42,492 nucleotides of DNA from Gemmobacter sp. (GCA_031260425.1 JAIRJX010000041.1:1-42492); one strand, 5' to 3'. Positions 1 through 8,872 are shown, counted from the first letter of the stretch. Numbers and translations are program-made. The notes: generated by a model from the letters alone, not told the origin.

Positions 1-41
1 GCAGATGGCGCAGGTCTTCGCTCTTTCTGGCCAGACGAACC

Positions 42-266
42 ATGCGCGGCTTGGTGATCTTTCCGGCGTTTCTTGTCGGTCTCGTTGCTGGCGAGGCAAT
101 CCCGATTGTCGGATACCTCGTTGCCACGAATTATCCTGGTGTAGGCGACATCGACGGCGGCGGGGCGATGTCGATGATCTTTCTGGCCGGACCACCCGTC
201 GCGCTGCTGGCGGGTATCGTGGCGGCGGTTGTTGCAGCGCTGTGGACACGGAAGCGGGACGGATAG
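42..266 (+). CDS. Small two-helix membrane protein, unknown function
   Basis: This is a 74-residue protein that I do not recognise. Two hydrophobic stretches are visible, at about residues 3-28 and 44-66, joined by a short Gly/Asp-rich loop. The C-terminus is basic (TRKRDG). The pattern suggests a small inner-membrane protein with two spanning helices. There is no clear Shine-Dalgarno sequence ahead of the ATG, and the gene sits at the window edge, so the upstream context is missing. It is separated by about 300 bases from the sarcosine oxidase operon and is probably unrelated to it. It could be a chance open frame, but the clean hydrophobic pattern argues for a real gene. Confidence 0.5.
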   Translation: MRGLVIFPAFLVGLVAGEAIPIVGYLVATNYPGVGDIDGGGAMSMIFLAGPPVALLAGIVAAVVAALWTRKRDG

Positions 267-573
267 ACGTCTGCTGCGGGCGCTATGGTTGCGGCCGGGA
301 GCCCGGCATGTCTGATTGCGGCGCGGCCCCCGGCGCCGGATGCGGTCCACCGCGCCGGAGGGGTGCGCCATGGGCGACCTCTGGCCTGGCACGGTCACGC
401 CTTGCATAGTCTGGCCTTGCGCCGGTCGCGCCGCCAGCGGCGGGTATTCGCCGGGACATGGCCCGAAAAAGGTCGAGTCCGCCCCCTGCGCCGTGGCGCC
501 GCAACCTGCGGTCGGGGCTTGATCTTGCCGTATGACCCGGCTCAGATAGCGCAGACAGAAGGGGGCGGATGTG
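267..573 (+). promoter_or_regulatory. Upstream region of the sarcosine oxidase operon
   Basis: There is no convincing gene in these 307 bases. A weak sigma-70-like pair can be read as TTGATC (519-524) and TCAGAT (542-547) with a 17-base spacer. A strong Shine-Dalgarno (AAGGGGG, about 557-564) precedes the soxB start. The rest is GC-rich with short hairpins, and I could not match it to a known riboswitch. The promoter call is tentative. Confidence 0.3.
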
Positions 574-1824
574 ATGCGTTATTCCGGCTTGAAAGTGGTG
601 ACCGAGGGCCTGTTCGGCAATCGCGGCTGGCGACCAGCCTGGCGCGACCCGGCGCCCAAGGCGGAATACGACGCCATCGTGATCGGCGGCGGCGGGCACG
701 GCCTCTCCACCGCCTATTACCTTGCGAAAAATCACGGCCTGACCAATGTCGCGGTGCTGGAGAAGGGCTATCTCGGCGGCGGCAATGTCGGGCGCAATAC
801 TACCATCGTGCGTGCCAACTATTTCCTGCCCGGCAACAGCGAGTTCTACAGCCACTCCCTGAAACTGTGGGAGGGGCTGGAGGCGGATCTGAATTACAAC
901 GTGATGCACAGCCAGCGCGGCCTCATCAACCTCTTTCATTCCGATGGGCAGCGCGACGCTTTCGCCCGGCGCGGCAATGCGATGATCAACCAGGGCGATG
1001 ATGCCGAACTCCTCGACCGCGAGGGGGTGCGCCGGCTGCTGCCCTATCTGGATTTCGAACAGACCCGCTTCCCGATCTATGGGGGCCTCTTGCATCCGCG
1101 TGGCGGCACGGCGCGCCATGATGCCGTGGCCTGGGGCTATGCCCGCGGCGCCGACCGGCGCGGGGTGGATCTGATCCAGAATTGCGAGGTCACCGGCATC
1201 GACATTGTGAATGGCCGCGTCACCGGTGTGCAGACCACGCGCGGTGCGATCCGGGCGAAGAAGGTTGGCATCGTGGTGGCCGGCCGCTCCGGCCAGGTCG
1301 CCGCCATGGCCGGGCTGCGCCTGCCGGTCGAAAGCCATATCCTGCAAGCCTTCGTGACCGAAGGGCTGAAGCCGGTGATCGACCATGTGGTCAGCTTCGG
1401 CATGGGCCATTTCTACATCTCGCAATCCGACAAGGGTGGCCTCGTCTTCGGCGGCGATCTGGATTTCTACGCCTCCTATGCCGCGCGCGGCAATCTGCCG
1501 ATGGTCGAGCATGTGATGGAGGCCGGCATGACCCTGATGCCGATGATCGGCAGGGCGAAGCTCCTGCGAAGCTGGGGCGGTATCATGGACATGACGCCCG
1601 ACGGCTCGCCCGTCATCGACCGCACGCCGGTCGACGGGCTCTATCTCGACTGCGGCTGGAATTATGGCGGCTTCAAGGCGGTGCCGGCCTCCGGCTGGTG
1701 CATGGCGCATCTGATGGCGACCGATCAGCCGCATGATGTGGCCCGCCGCTTCCGCCTCGACCGTTTCGCCACCGGTGCCCTCCTCGACGAGGAAGGCACC
1801 GGCAGCCAGCACAACCTGCATTGA
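574..1824 (+). CDS. soxB: Sarcosine oxidase, beta subunit
   Basis: Beta subunit of heterotetrameric (alpha-beta-gamma-delta) sarcosine oxidase, which demethylates sarcosine to glycine using tetrahydrofolate and O2, giving 5,10-methylene-THF and H2O2. The 416-residue length fits the family. The N-terminal dinucleotide-binding motif IVIGGGGHGLS (about 35-45) binds FAD as in other DAO-fold amine oxidases. The RHDAVAW segment near residue 181 carries the His (about 182) that I take as the covalent flavin site of this subunit. The C-terminal CGWNYGGFK block is typical of the family. An in-frame GTG lies 3 bases upstream; I prefer the ATG, which is about 9 bases from the AAGGGGG ribosome site. It is the first gene of the sox operon, but a 190-base gap holding an inverted repeat element separates it from soxD. 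Confidence 0.95.
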   Translation: MRYSGLKVVTEGLFGNRGWRPAWRDPAPKAEYDAIVIGGGGHGLSTAYYLAKNHGLTNVAVLEKGYLGGGNVGRNTTIVRANYFLPGNSEFYSHSLKLWEGLEADLNYNVMHSQRGLINLFHSDGQRDAFARRGNAMINQGDDAELLDREGVRRLLPYLDFEQTRFPIYGGLLHPRGGTARHDAVAWGYARGADRRGVDLIQNCEVTGIDIVNGRVTGVQTTRGAIRAKKVGIVVAGRSGQVAAMAGLRLPVESHILQAFVTEGLKPVIDHVVSFGMGHFYISQSDKGGLVFGGDLDFYASYAARGNLPMVEHVMEAGMTLMPMIGRAKLLRSWGGIMDMTPDGSPVIDRTPVDGLYLDCGWNYGGFKAVPASGWCMAHLMATDQPHDVARRFRLDRFATGALLDEEGTGSQHNLH

Positions 1825-1914
1825 GGGAAAGACTGATGCGCCCCGTTCGCGCCCCTTTCCCGCCTGCCGCCGTTTCCGCCTCTGGTGGAGGCATCCGAAC
1901 CGGAATGCCCGCCA

Positions 1915-1980
1915 TATTCATCTGTTCAAAAATATCCTCGGGGGTGAGGCCGCAGGCCGAGGGGGCGGAAAGCCCCCTGT
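1915..1980 (-). repeat. Terminator-linked intergenic repeat, copy 1, inside the sox operon
   Basis: One of three copies of an element (others at 35527-35601 and 36412-36485). On the plus strand it reads TTCATCTGTTCAAAAATATCC, then a GGCC-GCA-GGCC mini-hairpin (1949-1959), then a GGGGGC/GCCCCC hairpin (1961-1977). In the other two copies the GC hairpin lies just after a gene's stop and the ATATTTTC segment follows. Here the element is reversed relative to soxB and soxD and splits the operon. Confidence 0.8.
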
Positions 1981-2014
1981 CTCCCTTCTCCCCCTCAGCG
2001 AAGGAGGCCGCGCC

Positions 2015-2308
2015 ATGCGCCTGACCTGCCCGCTCTGCGGTCCGCGTGACCGGCGCGAGTTCTATTACTATGGCGCCGATGACTATCTGCACCGGCCCGC
2101 ACCGGATGCGCCGCCTGCGGCCTGGGACGACTACCTGCACAACCGCGACAATCCGGCGGGGATGTTGCGGGATCTGTGGTATCACGAGGCAGGCTGCGGT
2201 CAGTGGCTGGCGGTCAGCCGTAATACGGTCAGCCATGACATCACGGCGGTCGAATGTGTGGCGCCCTTGCGCCCCGCACGGAAGAAGGCGGTGAGAAATG
2301 AGGATTGA
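2015..2308 (+). CDS. soxD: Sarcosine oxidase, delta subunit
   Basis: Small 97-residue subunit of heterotetrameric sarcosine oxidase that binds a structural zinc. The zinc ligands are visible as CPLC near the N-terminus (residues 6 and 9) and HEAGC around residues 59-63. The REFYYYG and NTVSHDI segments are typical of the family. The ATG at 2015 follows an AAGGAGG ribosome site (about 2001-2007) and gives the family's usual length; longer in-frame extensions run through the intergenic repeat and are not real. The 3' end overlaps the soxA start by 11 bases, which indicates translational coupling. Confidence 0.95.
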   Translation: MRLTCPLCGPRDRREFYYYGADDYLHRPAPDAPPAAWDDYLHNRDNPAGMLRDLWYHEAGCGQWLAVSRNTVSHDITAVECVAPLRPARKKAVRNED

Positions 2309-5234
2309 GGGCAGGGGCCTTGTCGATCGCGGCCAGACGCTGGGCTTTCGTTTCGACGGGCGCGACTATGTGGGCCATCCGGGCGACACGCTGGCCTCGG
2401 CGCTTCTCGCCAATGGCGTGCGGCTGATCGGACGCAGCTTCAAGTATCACCGCCCGCGCGGTGTGCTGACCGCCGGTGCGGAGGAGCCGAACGCGCTGGT
2501 CGAGATCCTGGAGGAGGGCCAGCATACCCCGAATGTCCGCGCCACGGTGCAGGAGCTTTATCAGGGCCTTGCCGCGCGCAGCCAGAACCGTTTCCCCTCG
2601 CTCGGCTTCGATCTGCTGGCGGTGAACGATCTGGCGGCGCCATTCCTCTCGGTCGGGTTCTACTACAAGACCTTCATGTGGCCGCGGCATTTCTGGGAGG
2701 GGCTCTACGAGCCCCTGATCCGCCGCGCCGCCGGTCTCGGCACGCTCTCGAAGCGCCATGACGAGGCGGATTACGAGAAGGCCTTCGCCTTCTGCGATCT
2801 GCTGGTGATCGGCGCAGGGCCTGCGGGCCTGGCTGCCGCGCTCGAGGCCGGTAGGGCAGGGGCGGATGTCATCCTTTGCGATGAGGATGCGCGGATGGGC
2901 GGGCGGCTCCTTTCCGAGACATTGACGCTTGATGACGCTCCGGCGGTGGACTGGGTGATGGCGGCGCTGGCGGAACTCGCGGCGCTGCCGAATGTGCGGC
3001 TCATGCCGCGTACCACGGTGACTGGTGCCTATGATCAGGGCACCTTTGGCGCGCTGGAGCGGGTGGGGCTGCACTTGCATCTGCCCGCCCGGCCGCATCT
3101 GCCGCGCGAATGCTTCTGGCGCATCGTGGCGAGGCGGGCGATCCTGGCTGCCGGCGCGCTGGAACGCCCCATCGCCTTTCAGAACAACGACCGGCCGGGG
3201 ATCATGCTGGCCTCTGCGGTTCGAAGCTACCTCAACCGCTATGGGGTGACGCCGGGGCGTCGGGTTACCGTTTTCGCCAATAACGACGAGGCGCGCCGCA
3301 CCGCGCACGACCTGATGGCTGCCGGGGTGCCGGTGGCAGCCATCATCGATTCCCGCCCGCATTCCAGCGCGGTGGAGGATTGCCCGGTCTATACCGGCGC
3401 CGCGGTGATCGACAGCCGGGGGCGCAGGGGGCTGAGCCAGATTACCGTCCGCCACGGCGGCGGCATCTCGATGATCGAGACTGATTGCCTGGCGGTGTCG
3501 GGGGGCTGGAACCCGACGCTGCACCTGACCAGCCATATGGGCGGACGGCCCCTGTGGAACGAGGCGCTGGCGGGTTTTGTCCCCGCGCCGAATGCGGTGC
3601 CGGGTCTGGCGCCGGCCGGTGCTGCGGCGGGGGTGATGTCCACCGCAGGCTGTCTTGCCTCCGGCCAGCGCGCCGCGCGCGAGGTGCTGGAGGCGCTGGG
3701 GCGCAAGGCACCCGGTCTGCCTCTGCCGGCGGCGGAGGATGCGCCCTATGTCATCGAGCCGCTCTGGTCGGTGCCCGGCACCGGCGGACGCTGGGCGCGT
3801 GCCTGGCTCGATTTCGCAAATGATGTGACGGTGAAGGACGTGGGGCTCGCCGCGCGGGAGAATTTCGCCTCGGTCGAGCATATGAAGCGTTATACCACGC
3901 AAGGCATGGCGCCGGATCAGGGCAAGAATTCCAATGTCGCGGCGTTGGCGGTGCTGGCCGACGCGACGGGGCGCACTATTGCCGAGACCGGCACTACCAC
4001 CTTCCGCCCGCCCTATACTCCCGTCTCCATCGCCGCGATCGGGGCGGGCGGGCGTGGTGCGGGCTTTGCGCCGCAACGCCTGCTCACCTCGCATCAGGCG
4101 AGTGTCGAGCGCGGCGCGCCGATGATCGAGGCCGGGCTCTGGTATCGCCCCTCCTATTTCCCGCGCCCTGGAGAGGCGACCTGGCGCGACGCCTGCGACC
4201 GCGAGGTCCGCATGGTGCGTGGGGCGGTGGGGGTCTGCGATGTCTCCACCCTCGGCAAAATCGACATTCAGGGGGCGGATGCCGCTCGTTTCCTTGATCT
4301 GGTCTACGCCAATACCTTCTCCACCCTGCCGGTGGGCCGGGTCCGCTATGGCCTCATGCTGCGTGAGGACGGGCATGTGATGGACGACGGCACCACCGCC
4401 CGGCTGGGTGAGGCGCATTACCTGACCACCACCACCACCGCCGCCGCCGGCCAGGTGATGCGGCATCTCGATTTCGTGCATCAGGCGTTTTGTGCGGATT
4501 GGGACCTGCGCTTCATCTCGGTCACCGAATCCTGGGCGCAGATCGCCGTGGCCGGGCCGAAGGCGCGGGCGCTTCTGGCCTCGGTGCTCGATACCATGCC
4601 GGATCTGCCCTTCATGGGCTGTGCCGGTGTAGGGGTGCAGGGGGTAAAGGGGCGGCTTTTCCGTATCTCCTTCTCGGGCGAGCTCGGCTACGAGATCGCG
4701 GTGCCCGCGCGCTATGGCGAAGCGCTGTTCCGCGACCTGCTGGCGAGGGCCGAAACCATGGGTGGCGGCGCCTACGGGATGGAGGCGCTGAACGTGCTCC
4801 GGATCGAGAAGGGCCTGCTCACCCATGCCGAAATCCATGGCCGGGTCACGGCTTTCGACGTGGGCATGGAGCGGATGCTGGGTGCCAAGGATTGCATCGG
4901 CAAGGGGCCGAGCCGCCGCCCCGGCTTGCTGGGCCCGGATCGCGAGCAAATGGTGGGCTTGCGGCCGCTCGACCCCGAACAGGCGCTGTCTTCCGGGGCG
5001 CATCTCTTCGTGCCGGGCGAGACGGTGGAGCGAGTGAACGATCAGGGCTATACCACCTCGGCCTGCTGGTCGCCCACGTTGAATTCGTGGCTGGCGCTCG
5101 GCTTCCTGAAGGACGGCCGCGCCCGCCATGGCCAGACCTTGCGGTTGGTCGATCATCTGCGCGGGATCGACGTGCTCTGCGAAGTGTGCGATCCGGTATT
5201 CCATGACAGGGAAGGGGGGAAGCTGCGTGCCTGA
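2298..5234 (+). CDS. soxA: Sarcosine oxidase, alpha subunit
   Basis: Large 978-residue subunit of heterotetrameric sarcosine oxidase. Three parts can be seen: an N-terminal Fer2_4-type ferredoxin-like domain (about 1-100) with the GDTLASALLANG segment; a pyridine-nucleotide-disulfide-reductase-like domain starting with LLVIGAGPAGLAAALEAG (about 170) that binds NAD in this family; and a C-terminal GcvT/aminomethyltransferase-like domain (about 600-970) that transfers the one-carbon unit to tetrahydrofolate. FSGELGYEIAVP and the YGMEALNVLRIEKG block are typical of the GcvT fold. It overlaps soxD at its start and soxG at its end, so the complex is made from one coupled message. A run of threonine codons near 4427 (YLTTTTTAAAG) is a normal family feature. 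Confidence 0.97.
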   Translation: MRIEGRGLVDRGQTLGFRFDGRDYVGHPGDTLASALLANGVRLIGRSFKYHRPRGVLTAGAEEPNALVEILEEGQHTPNVRATVQELYQGLAARSQNRFPSLGFDLLAVNDLAAPFLSVGFYYKTFMWPRHFWEGLYEPLIRRAAGLGTLSKRHDEADYEKAFAFCDLLVIGAGPAGLAAALEAGRAGADVILCDEDARMGGRLLSETLTLDDAPAVDWVMAALAELAALPNVRLMPRTTVTGAYDQGTFGALERVGLHLHLPARPHLPRECFWRIVARRAILAAGALERPIAFQNNDRPGIMLASAVRSYLNRYGVTPGRRVTVFANNDEARRTAHDLMAAGVPVAAIIDSRPHSSAVEDCPVYTGAAVIDSRGRRGLSQITVRHGGGISMIETDCLAVSGGWNPTLHLTSHMGGRPLWNEALAGFVPAPNAVPGLAPAGAAAGVMSTAGCLASGQRAAREVLEALGRKAPGLPLPAAEDAPYVIEPLWSVPGTGGRWARAWLDFANDVTVKDVGLAARENFASVEHMKRYTTQGMAPDQGKNSNVAALAVLADATGRTIAETGTTTFRPPYTPVSIAAIGAGGRGAGFAPQRLLTSHQASVERGAPMIEAGLWYRPSYFPRPGEATWRDACDREVRMVRGAVGVCDVSTLGKIDIQGADAARFLDLVYANTFSTLPVGRVRYGLMLREDGHVMDDGTTARLGEAHYLTTTTTAAAGQVMRHLDFVHQAFCADWDLRFISVTESWAQIAVAGPKARALLASVLDTMPDLPFMGCAGVGVQGVKGRLFRISFSGELGYEIAVPARYGEALFRDLLARAETMGGGAYGMEALNVLRIEKGLLTHAEIHGRVTAFDVGMERMLGAKDCIGKGPSRRPGLLGPDREQMVGLRPLDPEQALSSGAHLFVPGETVERVNDQGYTTSACWSPTLNSWLALGFLKDGRARHGQTLRLVDHLRGIDVLCEVCDPVFHDREGGKLRA

Positions 5235-5766
5235 ACTCATTGCCAAGACCCCGCTTTCCGGCCTTTGGCCCGTCACCCATGGGGCGCTCTCGCTCTCCGA
5301 GGTGGTCTATGACAGCATTCTGTCGCTGGCGCCCTTCGCCGGGCAGGAGAAGGTGCTGACCAAGGCGCTGAAGCCGCTGGGTCTCGCCTTTCCCGCGCCG
5401 AACACACTCGCGGTGAGCGGGGTGGCGCGTATCGTCTGGACCGGGCGGGACCAGGCCTTCCTCATCAATGCCCCGCTCGCCACGCCCTCGGCCGCGATCA
5501 CCGACCAGTCGGATGGCTGGGCCGGGTTGCGGCTGGAAGGCCCGATGGCGGCGGAGGCGCTGATGCGGCTCGTGCCGATCGATCTGCGGTCGTCGGCCTT
5601 CCCGCCCGGCAGTGCCGCCCGTGCGCCGCTCAATCACATGAACGCGGTGGTGATGCGGCTGGAGAGCGGTTTCGAGGTCATGGTGTTCCGCTCCATGGCT
5701 CGCAGCGCCTGGACCGAGATTGCCGAGACGATGCAGCGCGTCGCGGCGCGGCAGGCGCTGCGCTGA
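5227..5766 (+). CDS. soxG: Sarcosine oxidase, gamma subunit
   Basis: Gamma subunit (179 residues) of heterotetrameric sarcosine oxidase, structurally related to the GcvT fold and needed to assemble the complex. The start is taken as GTG at 5227, overlapping the end of soxA by 8 bases. It follows a purine-rich GGGAAGGGGGGAAG ribosome site, and the protein then opens with PELIAKTPLSGL, which fits the family. Upstream in-frame codons lie inside soxA and do not resemble SoxG. The sequence is moderately conserved, as usual for this subunit, with recognisable LRLEGPMAAEALMRLVPIDL and HMNAVVMR segments. Identification is supported mainly by operon position and length. Confidence 0.9.
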   Translation: MPELIAKTPLSGLWPVTHGALSLSEVVYDSILSLAPFAGQEKVLTKALKPLGLAFPAPNTLAVSGVARIVWTGRDQAFLINAPLATPSAAITDQSDGWAGLRLEGPMAAEALMRLVPIDLRSSAFPPGSAARAPLNHMNAVVMRLESGFEVMVFRSMARSAWTEIAETMQRVAARQALR

Positions 5767-5769
5767 GGA

Positions 5770-6912
5770 ATGCTGACCAATGCCGATATCGCCGAGCTGA
5801 CCGCGCTGCGGCGTGCGCTTCATGCCGCGCCAGAGCTTTCGGGGCAGGAGGCGGCGACTGCCGCCGCCATGCGGGCGTTTACCGCCGATACGGCGCCCGA
5901 TCAGGTGCTGACCGGCCTTGGCGGCCATGGCGTGGCGCTGGTCTATCGCGGCGCCGGCTCCGGGCCGCGGGTGATGATCCGCGCCGAGCTTGACGCGCTG
6001 CCGATCGAGGAGTTGCCGGGCCGGCCCTGGCGTTCCACCCATCCGGGCAGAGGGCATCTGTGCGGCCATGACGGCCACGCCGTCATCCTTGCCGGCCTCG
6101 CTCGGCTGATGGGCCGCGGGCGCCCGGCGCGGGGTGAGGTGGTGCTTCTTTTTCAGCCGGCCGAGGAAGACGGCTCCGGCGCTGCAGCCGTGATCGCCGA
6201 TCCGTGCTTTGGCGGGATCGCGCCGGATTGGGCGTTTTCTCTGCACAACCTGCCCGGCCTGCCCGAGGGCCGCTTCGTGCTGGAGCCGGGGCCGAACAGT
6301 TGTGCCTCGGTGGGCCTGCGCCTGATGTTGACGGGGCGCACCTCGCACGCGGCGGAGCCGCATAAGGGGATCTCGCCCGCCATGGCGCTAGCGCGGCTGA
6401 TCCCCGGCCTTTCAGCGTTGGGGCGGGGCGGCGATCTTGTCCCGGATTTCCGCCTCGTCACGCTCACCCATATCCGCATGGGCGAGCCGGTCTTCGGCAT
6501 CACCCCCGGCGAGGCCACGCTTTGCGCCACGCTGCGCACCCTGACCGATGACCGTATGGCGGCGCTGAAAGCCGAGGCGCTTGCCCTTGCCGCTGAGGTG
6601 GCCGCCGTCGATGGTCTGAGCCTCGCCCATGACTGGCACGACGATTTCGCGGCTGGCGCCAACGATGCCGAAGCCACACGCCTTTTCCGCGCCGCCATCG
6701 CGGCGGAAAACCTGCCGCTCATCCCGGGCGAGCCGTTGCGCGCTTCCGAGGATTTCGGCCGCTTCAAGGCCACTGCGCGCTGCGCCATGGCCTGGGTTGG
6801 TGCGGGCGAGGCGAGCCCCGCGCTGCACAACCCGGATTATGATTTCCCCGACGGCCTGATCCCCCTCGGCGTCCGCGCCTTCCACCGAGTGATCCGCGAC
6901 CTCTGTGGCTGA
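5770..6912 (+). CDS. M20-family amidohydrolase (hippurate hydrolase-like)
   Basis: A 380-residue metal-dependent amidohydrolase of the M20D type, the group that includes hippurate hydrolase and N-acyl-amino-acid hydrolases. Metal-site motifs are visible: RAELDALPIEE (about 72-82), CGHDGH (about 98-103), the PAEEDGSGA block with the catalytic and ligand Glu pair, and HNLPGLPEGRF. The start lies only 3 bases after the soxG stop, so it is almost certainly translated from the sox message. The context suggests a substrate that releases an N-methyl or N-acyl glycine derivative feeding sarcosine oxidase, but that is inference; the family is too broad to name the substrate. The sequence downstream is a repeat element and no terminator is obvious. 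Confidence 0.85.
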   Translation: MLTNADIAELTALRRALHAAPELSGQEAATAAAMRAFTADTAPDQVLTGLGGHGVALVYRGAGSGPRVMIRAELDALPIEELPGRPWRSTHPGRGHLCGHDGHAVILAGLARLMGRGRPARGEVVLLFQPAEEDGSGAAAVIADPCFGGIAPDWAFSLHNLPGLPEGRFVLEPGPNSCASVGLRLMLTGRTSHAAEPHKGISPAMALARLIPGLSALGRGGDLVPDFRLVTLTHIRMGEPVFGITPGEATLCATLRTLTDDRMAALKAEALALAAEVAAVDGLSLAHDWHDDFAAGANDAEATRLFRAAIAAENLPLIPGEPLRASEDFGRFKATARCAMAWVGAGEASPALHNPDYDFPDGLIPLGVRAFHRVIRDLCG

Positions 6913-6957
6913 CGGTTTTCCCAAGCGGACATATGCGCCCCTCATGTGGGCCTTGCC

Positions 6958-7122
6958 CCGCCCGGAACAAGGCGGGGAACGCGCCGCCTCATCAGGTGGG
7001 TGCTTGACGACGCTGCCCCGGGATCAATCATGGGCATGGTTGCGCGATAAAATGCGGACTGCGGCTGTCTCGGCGCCCGTCCATGCTTGGGTGCTGCCCT
7101 TCCGTCGCGCAGGGGGCGAGGG
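6958..7122 (+). repeat. Structured intergenic repeat, copy A
   Basis: First of three diverged copies (others 16590-16765 and 23945-24131). Shared blocks in order are GCCCGGAACAAG (6960), a GGTGGGTGCTT arm, GGGATCAATCAT (7020-7031, identical in copy B), an ATAAAATGCGGACTGCGG block (7047-), GGCGCCCGTCC and TGGGTGCTGCCCTTCCGTCGCGCAGGGGG. It fills the gap between the convergent M20 amidohydrolase and selO genes. No gene is seen in 6913-7227. Confidence 0.75.
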
Positions 7123-7227
7123 TCGGCCGGGTGATCTTTTGGCCTGCCCTCGCCGCCGTGCATGTGTCGAAAGTGGTGCGGGCGCCACCGGGCGGAAGCC
7201 GAAATGCCGTCCGCCGGCAGCCTTGCC

Positions 7228-8727
7228 TCAGGTGCCGCAGAAGGTGCGGAAGCCGCGGGCGAAAGCTTCGGGCGCGGGCAGTACATAAGCCTCCAGCCCC
7301 GGCCTCTCGGTGAAAGGCACGCCCACCACGGCGAGCAGCCGTTCGAAGCGCGCCATATCGCCCGCCTCGGCATTTGCGAGCGCTTCTTCCACCAGCAGAT
7401 TGCGCGGGATGTAGACCGGGTTTGCCGCTGCGATCCGCGCCCCGGCATCCGGTGCCAGCCGGGCGCGCCAGCGCAGCAGCCAATGCTCCGGCCCCGCCGG
7501 GTCGGCCGGCAGGACGTGCCGCGGGCCTTCCTCCCGCCCCGCCGGTTTAGCCAGCACAGTCCGCAGCGCGCCGTCGTTCCGCACCGCCGGAGCGAGGGCG
7601 CGGAAGGCGCGGGTCCAGTCTACCCCGGCGATCAGCACCAGGAAATCCTCGGCCAGTGCTGCATCCGTCGCTGCTTCGCCTTCCAGCCCGAGCTTGCGGC
7701 GCATGATCCGCAGCCATTCCGCCTCATAAAGCCCCGCGATCCGGTCGAGCCTTGCATTGGCCAGATCGACCGCCCGCGCCTCGTCGGCGTCGAATAGCGG
7801 CAGCAGCGTCTCGGCCAGCCGGGCAAGGTTCCAGCCGAGGACCTGCGGCTGGTTGCCATAGGCATAGCGTCCCTGACGGTCGATCGAGGAAAACACCGTG
7901 CCGGGGCTGTAGCCCTCCATGAAGGCGCAGGGGCCGTAGTCGATGGTCTCGCCCGAAATCGTCATATTGTCGGTGTTCATCACGCCATGGATGAAGCCAA
8001 GGCCCATCCACTGCGCCACCAGCCGCGCCTGCGCCACAGCCACCGCATCGAACAGCGCGAGATAGCGGTTCTCCGCCTCCGCCGCCTGCGGATGATGGCG
8101 GGCGATGGCGTAGTCAGCAAGCCGGCGCACCTGATCATACTGTCCCCGGGCGGCGAAGAACTGGAACGTGCCGACCCGCAGATGGCTTGCCGCAATCCGC
8201 GCCAGCACCGCGCCGGGCAGGGCGCGGCCGCGCAGCACCTGCGCCCCGGTCGCCACCGCCGCCAGCGCGCGCGAGGTCGGCACGCCCAAAGCCGCCATGG
8301 CCTCCCCCATCAGATATTCGCGCAGGACTGGCCCCACCGCAGCCATCCCGTCGCCATTGCGGGCAAATGGAGTGGGGCCGGAGCCCTTCAGCGCGAGGTC
8401 GCGCCGCCGGCCCTGCCGGTCGATCACCTCGCCAAGCAGCACCGCCCTGCCGTCGCCGAGCTGCGGCGAGAAGCCGCCGAACTGATGCCCCGCATAGGCT
8501 TGCGCTACCGGCTCGGCCCCGTTGGGCAGCAGGTTGCCGCTGAAGAGATCGACGGCCCGCGCCTCCAGCGCCGGCACGTCGGCGCCCAGTTCCTCTGCCA
8601 AGGCTGCGTTGAACTGCAGAAGTGTGGGCGCCGGGGCCTTGTGCGGAGGCTGCGGCAGGAAAGTGCCGGGCAGATCTCGGATGTGGCTGTTGTCGAATCG
8701 CAGCCCGAAATTTCCCGTCCCGGCCAT
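7228..8727 (-). CDS. selO: Protein adenylyltransferase SelO (YdiU/UPF0061 family)
   Basis: A 499-residue member of the SelO pseudokinase family, which transfers AMP to Ser/Thr/Tyr of target proteins and is linked to redox stress responses in bacteria. The family signature is clear: AYAGHQFGGFSPQLGDGRA (about 67-85), LKGSGPTPFARNGDG (about 110-124), FIHGVMNTDNMTISGETIDYGPCAFM (about 245-270) with the Asn/Asp pair for metal binding and catalysis, and a C-terminal TFCGT. The start at 8727 (MAGTGNFGLRFDNSH) follows an AGAAGGGG ribosome site; the open frame runs further upstream but without family similarity. It is transcribed away from the SPOR gene and converges on the M20 gene. Confidence 0.93.
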   Translation of the reverse strand: MAGTGNFGLRFDNSHIRDLPGTFLPQPPHKAPAPTLLQFNAALAEELGADVPALEARAVDLFSGNLLPNGAEPVAQAYAGHQFGGFSPQLGDGRAVLLGEVIDRQGRRRDLALKGSGPTPFARNGDGMAAVGPVLREYLMGEAMAALGVPTSRALAAVATGAQVLRGRALPGAVLARIAASHLRVGTFQFFAARGQYDQVRRLADYAIARHHPQAAEAENRYLALFDAVAVAQARLVAQWMGLGFIHGVMNTDNMTISGETIDYGPCAFMEGYSPGTVFSSIDRQGRYAYGNQPQVLGWNLARLAETLLPLFDADEARAVDLANARLDRIAGLYEAEWLRIMRRKLGLEGEAATDAALAEDFLVLIAGVDWTRAFRALAPAVRNDGALRTVLAKPAGREEGPRHVLPADPAGPEHWLLRWRARLAPDAGARIAAANPVYIPRNLLVEEALANAEAGDMARFERLLAVVGVPFTERPGLEAYVLPAPEAFARGFRTFCGT

Positions 8728-8843
8728 GGCCTGCCCCTTCTGTCGCGCCCGTCGGATATGGCTGCCGGGGAGGCGCGGCGCAACCGCTTCGCCGCGCCCG
8801 GCTCTCTCCCGGCGCCATTTTCTGCGGAAGCCGTCCGCAGCCC

Positions 8844-8872
8844 TTTTCTCGACCGTCTCCTGCCGGTATGAT
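8844..8872 (+). promoter_or_regulatory. Possible promoter of the SPOR-dacC-tmk-holB-tatD run
   Basis: TTTTCT (8844-8849) and TATGAT (8867-8872) are separated by 17 bases, about 80 bases upstream of the SPOR lipoprotein start. The -10 is good and the -35 weak. It lies in the divergent gap with selO. Confidence 0.35.

Noticed and set aside
267..570. Possible glycine or folate-related riboswitch ahead of soxB
   Set aside because: Hairpins exist but no conserved riboswitch core could be matched.
283..1821. A 512-codon open frame antisense to soxB
   Set aside because: It is a product of GC-rich codon usage; the protein is His/Arg/Ala-rich and resembles nothing, and soxB is clear on the plus strand.
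4427..4446. ACC repeat tract in soxA as a possible slippage site
   Set aside because: It encodes the Thr/Ala-rich segment that is normal for the alpha subunit, and the frame is intact on both sides.
2241..5276. A 1011-codon open frame antisense to soxA
   Set aside because: Low-complexity composition, no ribosome site, and full overlap with the well-supported soxA.
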